Positions 62,204 through 64,000 of a stretch of DNA of 64,000 bases are shown here, piece by piece. Below the pieces are notes generated by a model. That model did not search any database. It was given only the letters and a program-made list of their open reading frames with translations, and was not told the DNA's origin. The first letter of the stretch is position 1; each line of letters opens with the position of its first letter. This stretch comes from CAZOWL01 sp964583605 (GTDB taxonomy: Bacteria > Pseudomonadota > Gammaproteobacteria > Chromatiales > Chromatiaceae). The DNA lies in NCBI GenBank assembly GCA_964583605.1, contig CAZOWL010000005.1, positions 1-64,000 on the forward strand, in the 5' to 3' direction. The position numbers and the translations under genes were made by a program.

Positions 62204-62962
62204 ATGAAGGTCAATTGGTTCAAATATGCCGCCCCAGCCAATTTCTATCCGCTGGCCGGCTACCTCGTCCCGGTCTTCGCGGTGCTCGCGGCCGCGGCCA
62301 TCCTGCTCGGCCTCTATTGGGGGTTCTTCGAGACACCGTCGCAGCTCGGCGGGACGAATCCGCAGAAGGAGTACTACCGCATCATCTTCATCCATGTGCC
62401 GGTCGCCTGGATGTCGATGTGGCTCTATCTGGTGATGGCCGGCTGGAGCGCGGTCGGACTCGTGTTCAATACGCGCCTCTCGTACATGATGGCCAATGCC
62501 GTCGCGCCGACGGGGACCATCTTCACCTTTCTCGCGTTGTGGACAGGCGCGCTATGGGGGCGGCCGAGCTGGGGCACCTACTGGGATTGGGACCCGCGAC
62601 TGACCTCGGAGCTGATCCTGTTCTTCCTCTATATCGGCTATCTCGCGTTGCACTCGGCGATCGACGACACGCGTCGCGCGGACAAGGCCGCCGCACTGTT
62701 GGCCATCGTCGGCCTGGTCTGCGTGCCAGTGATCTTCTGGTCGATCAACTGCCCCGATCCGAATCAGTGCGCGGCCCTCCATCAACGCTCGTCGCTCGCC
62801 GAGATGGAGTCCAATATCCTGTTTGCGATGCTGACCGTCACCTTTGGCTTTTGGATGTATTCCTTTGCCACCGCCTTCGCGCGGCTGCGGGGCATCATCC
62901 TGAGCCGTGACGCCGAGTCGACCTGGGTCCAGGAGCTGGCCGCGAAGGAGGTCCGCGTATGA
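62204..62962 (+). CDS. ccmC: Heme handling protein CcmC
   Basis: Inner-membrane protein of 252 residues that loads heme onto CcmE. Six membrane helices surround the tryptophan-rich motif WGRPSWGTYWDWDPRLTSE, which binds heme. Its stop overlaps the ccmD start (ATGA). Confidence 0.95.
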   Translation: MKVNWFKYAAPANFYPLAGYLVPVFAVLAAAAILLGLYWGFFETPSQLGGTNPQKEYYRIIFIHVPVAWMSMWLYLVMAGWSAVGLVFNTRLSYMMANAVAPTGTIFTFLALWTGALWGRPSWGTYWDWDPRLTSELILFFLYIGYLALHSAIDDTRRADKAAALLAIVGLVCVPVIFWSINCPDPNQCAALHQRSSLAEMESNILFAMLTVTFGFWMYSFATAFARLRGIILSRDAESTWVQELAAKEVRV

Positions 62963-63129
62963 GGGAATTCCTCGTTCAGGGCGGCTATGCCTTCTATGTG
63001 TGGGGGGCCTATGGCGTGACCCTGATCCTGCTGGCACTCGAAGCCATATTCCTCGCCCGCCAGCGGCGAACCATTTTGGCCCGCCTCGGTCGATTAGTCC
63101 GGATGCGAGCCAACAGAGGTAATCGATGA
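62959..63129 (+). CDS. ccmD: Heme exporter protein CcmD
   Basis: Small single-span protein of 56 residues that stabilises the CcmABC-CcmE complex. It reads MREFLVQGGYAFYVWGAYG, then one membrane helix (about 19-33) and a basic cytoplasmic tail. It overlaps ccmC and ccmE by four bases each (ATGA), so its place in the operon fixes the identity. Confidence 0.9.
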   Translation: MREFLVQGGYAFYVWGAYGVTLILLALEAIFLARQRRTILARLGRLVRMRANRGNR

Positions 63130-63581
63130 AAGCCCGAACCAAGCGTCTCCTCTTCGTCGGCCTCGCCGTCGGCGGCGTCGGCGTGGCCGCGGCGATGGCC
63201 ATCACCGCCTTGCAGAGCAACATCTCGTACTTTTTTAGCCCATCGCAGGTGCTAGCCGACGAGGCGCCACGCGATCGGGTCTTCCGGATCGGTGGGCTCG
63301 TCGAGGACGGCACGATCGCGCGTCAGGCCGACGGGCTGACCGTCCAGTTTTCAGTCACCGACAACGCCGAGCGCGTGCTGGTGAGCTACACGGGGATCCT
63401 GCCGGACCTGTTCGGTGCCGGCCAAGGTGTCGTCGCGCGGGGACGTCTAGGAACCGACGGCACCTTCTATGCCGAGGAGGTGCTCGCCAAGCACGATGAG
63501 GCCTATATGCCGCCTGAAGTCGCCGCGACCCTGCATACGGCTGACAACAGCGAGCTGATCGAGACGGTGCGCGCGCAATGA
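63126..63581 (+). CDS. ccmE: Heme chaperone CcmE
   Basis: Periplasmic heme chaperone of 151 residues with one N-terminal membrane anchor (about 8-30) and a beta-barrel. The covalent heme ligand is H123 in LAKHDEAYMPPEV with Y127 nearby, the HxxxY form found in proteobacteria. The start and stop overlap ccmD and ccmF. Confidence 0.95.
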   Translation: MKARTKRLLFVGLAVGGVGVAAAMAITALQSNISYFFSPSQVLADEAPRDRVFRIGGLVEDGTIARQADGLTVQFSVTDNAERVLVSYTGILPDLFGAGQGVVARGRLGTDGTFYAEEVLAKHDEAYMPPEVAATLHTADNSELIETVRAQ

Positions 63582-64000
63582 TCCCCGAGCTCGGCCACTT
63601 CGCCCTCATCCTGGCCCTGGCCCTGGCCTTGGTGCAGTCGACCATCCCGCTTGTCGGGTCCTTCAACGGCAATCGCAATTGGATGGACTCGGCCCGACCA
63701 CTGGCCTACGGGCAGCTTGTCTTCCTCGCCATGTCCTTCTCGGCCCTAGTGCAGGCCTTTCTCGCCGACGATTTCTCGGTCGTCTACGCCGCGACGAACT
63801 CCAATAGCCTGCTGCCGGATATCTACAAGGTCTCCGCGGTCTGGGGTGCCCATGAAGGCTCGCTGCTGTTATGGGCGCTCTTCCTCGGCGTCTGGTCCGC
63901 CTGTGTCGCGGCCTTCAGCCGCTCGCTCCCGCTGCCGATGGTGGCGCGCACGCTGGCCGTTCTCGGGATGGTCAGCGTCGGCTTTCTCCTCTTCATGCTG
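63578..64000 (+). CDS. ccmF: Cytochrome c heme lyase CcmF (cut by window edge)
   Basis: The first 141 residues of the multi-span heme lyase that attaches heme to apocytochromes (E. coli 647). It begins MIPELGHFALILALALAL and contains the periplasmic WGAHEGSLLLW motif, where E. coli has WGGHEGSLLLW. The ATG overlaps the ccmE stop. The remainder lies beyond the window, and ccmG/H would be expected there. Confidence 0.95.
   Translation, partial: MIPELGHFALILALALALVQSTIPLVGSFNGNRNWMDSARPLAYGQLVFLAMSFSALVQAFLADDFSVVYAATNSNSLLPDIYKVSAVWGAHEGSLLLWALFLGVWSACVAAFSRSLPLPMVARTLAVLGMVSVGFLLFML

Overview
The window is GC-rich, densely coded gammaproteobacterial chromosome. Its gene content points to the purple sulfur bacteria (Chromatiaceae): a SoeABC-type cytoplasmic sulfite dehydrogenase as known from Allochromatium vinosum, a polyhydroxyalkanoate-like C4 metabolism cluster, multiheme cytochromes, full cytochrome c maturation, and the osmoprotectant N-acetylglutaminylglutamine amide (NAGGN). 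No photosynthesis gene is in view, so the assignment is an inference. I see no phage, insertion sequence, CRISPR array, tRNA or rRNA.

Layout. 1-5140: rho and trxA facing divergent rhlB (the E. coli order), yrfG, and a DUF302 gene. 5958-10385: pta-ackA and a PilZ protein. 10733-21155: an aminotransferase converging on a fused CoA-transferase, an esterase, and a four-gene operon (MaoC-phosphotransacylase fusion, second acetate kinase, FabI, DUF3141). 21501-26846: retropepsin-like lipoprotein, inactive transglutaminase-7TM protein, RimK-like ATP-grasp ligase, P-loop ATPase, metA. 27227-32399: small hypothetical gene and soeABC. 32440-39504: rubrerythrin, cpdA, acyP, wrbA-hda, pgsA, purMN and an alpha/beta hydrolase. 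40038-44812: NAGGN operon. 45584-46222: folE. 46410-51659: decaheme cytochrome, MtrB-type porin and two diheme cytochromes c. 52310-58706: CNP1-like protein, prlC, ubiD, an RRM protein, a glycine-zipper lipoprotein and a YeeZ-like reductase. 58703-64000: hemD, hemC, and ccmABCDE with the start of ccmF.

How the genes fit together. Two acyl-phosphate modules (pta-ackA twice) link acyl-CoA pools to ATP. The second is fused and linked to an (R)-hydratase-like domain, an enoyl reductase and a DUF3141 protein that carries a PHA-synthase-like G-x-C-x-G-G box with correctly spaced Asp and His; this is the most interesting candidate system here. SoeABC and the MtrAB-type conduit are electron-donor oxidation or export modules, and the hem/ccm block supplies heme c. 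The NAGGN operon and the ATP-grasp/7TM cluster are both amidoligase systems.

The intergenic DNA is unusual. About ten copies of a ~120-bp two-hairpin repeat lie between genes in both orientations, together with a smaller family of 17-bp GGTCCGC palindromes. Both look like small non-coding repeats of the REP/MITE kind; one pair has supplied the C-terminus of a protein at 39477-39504.
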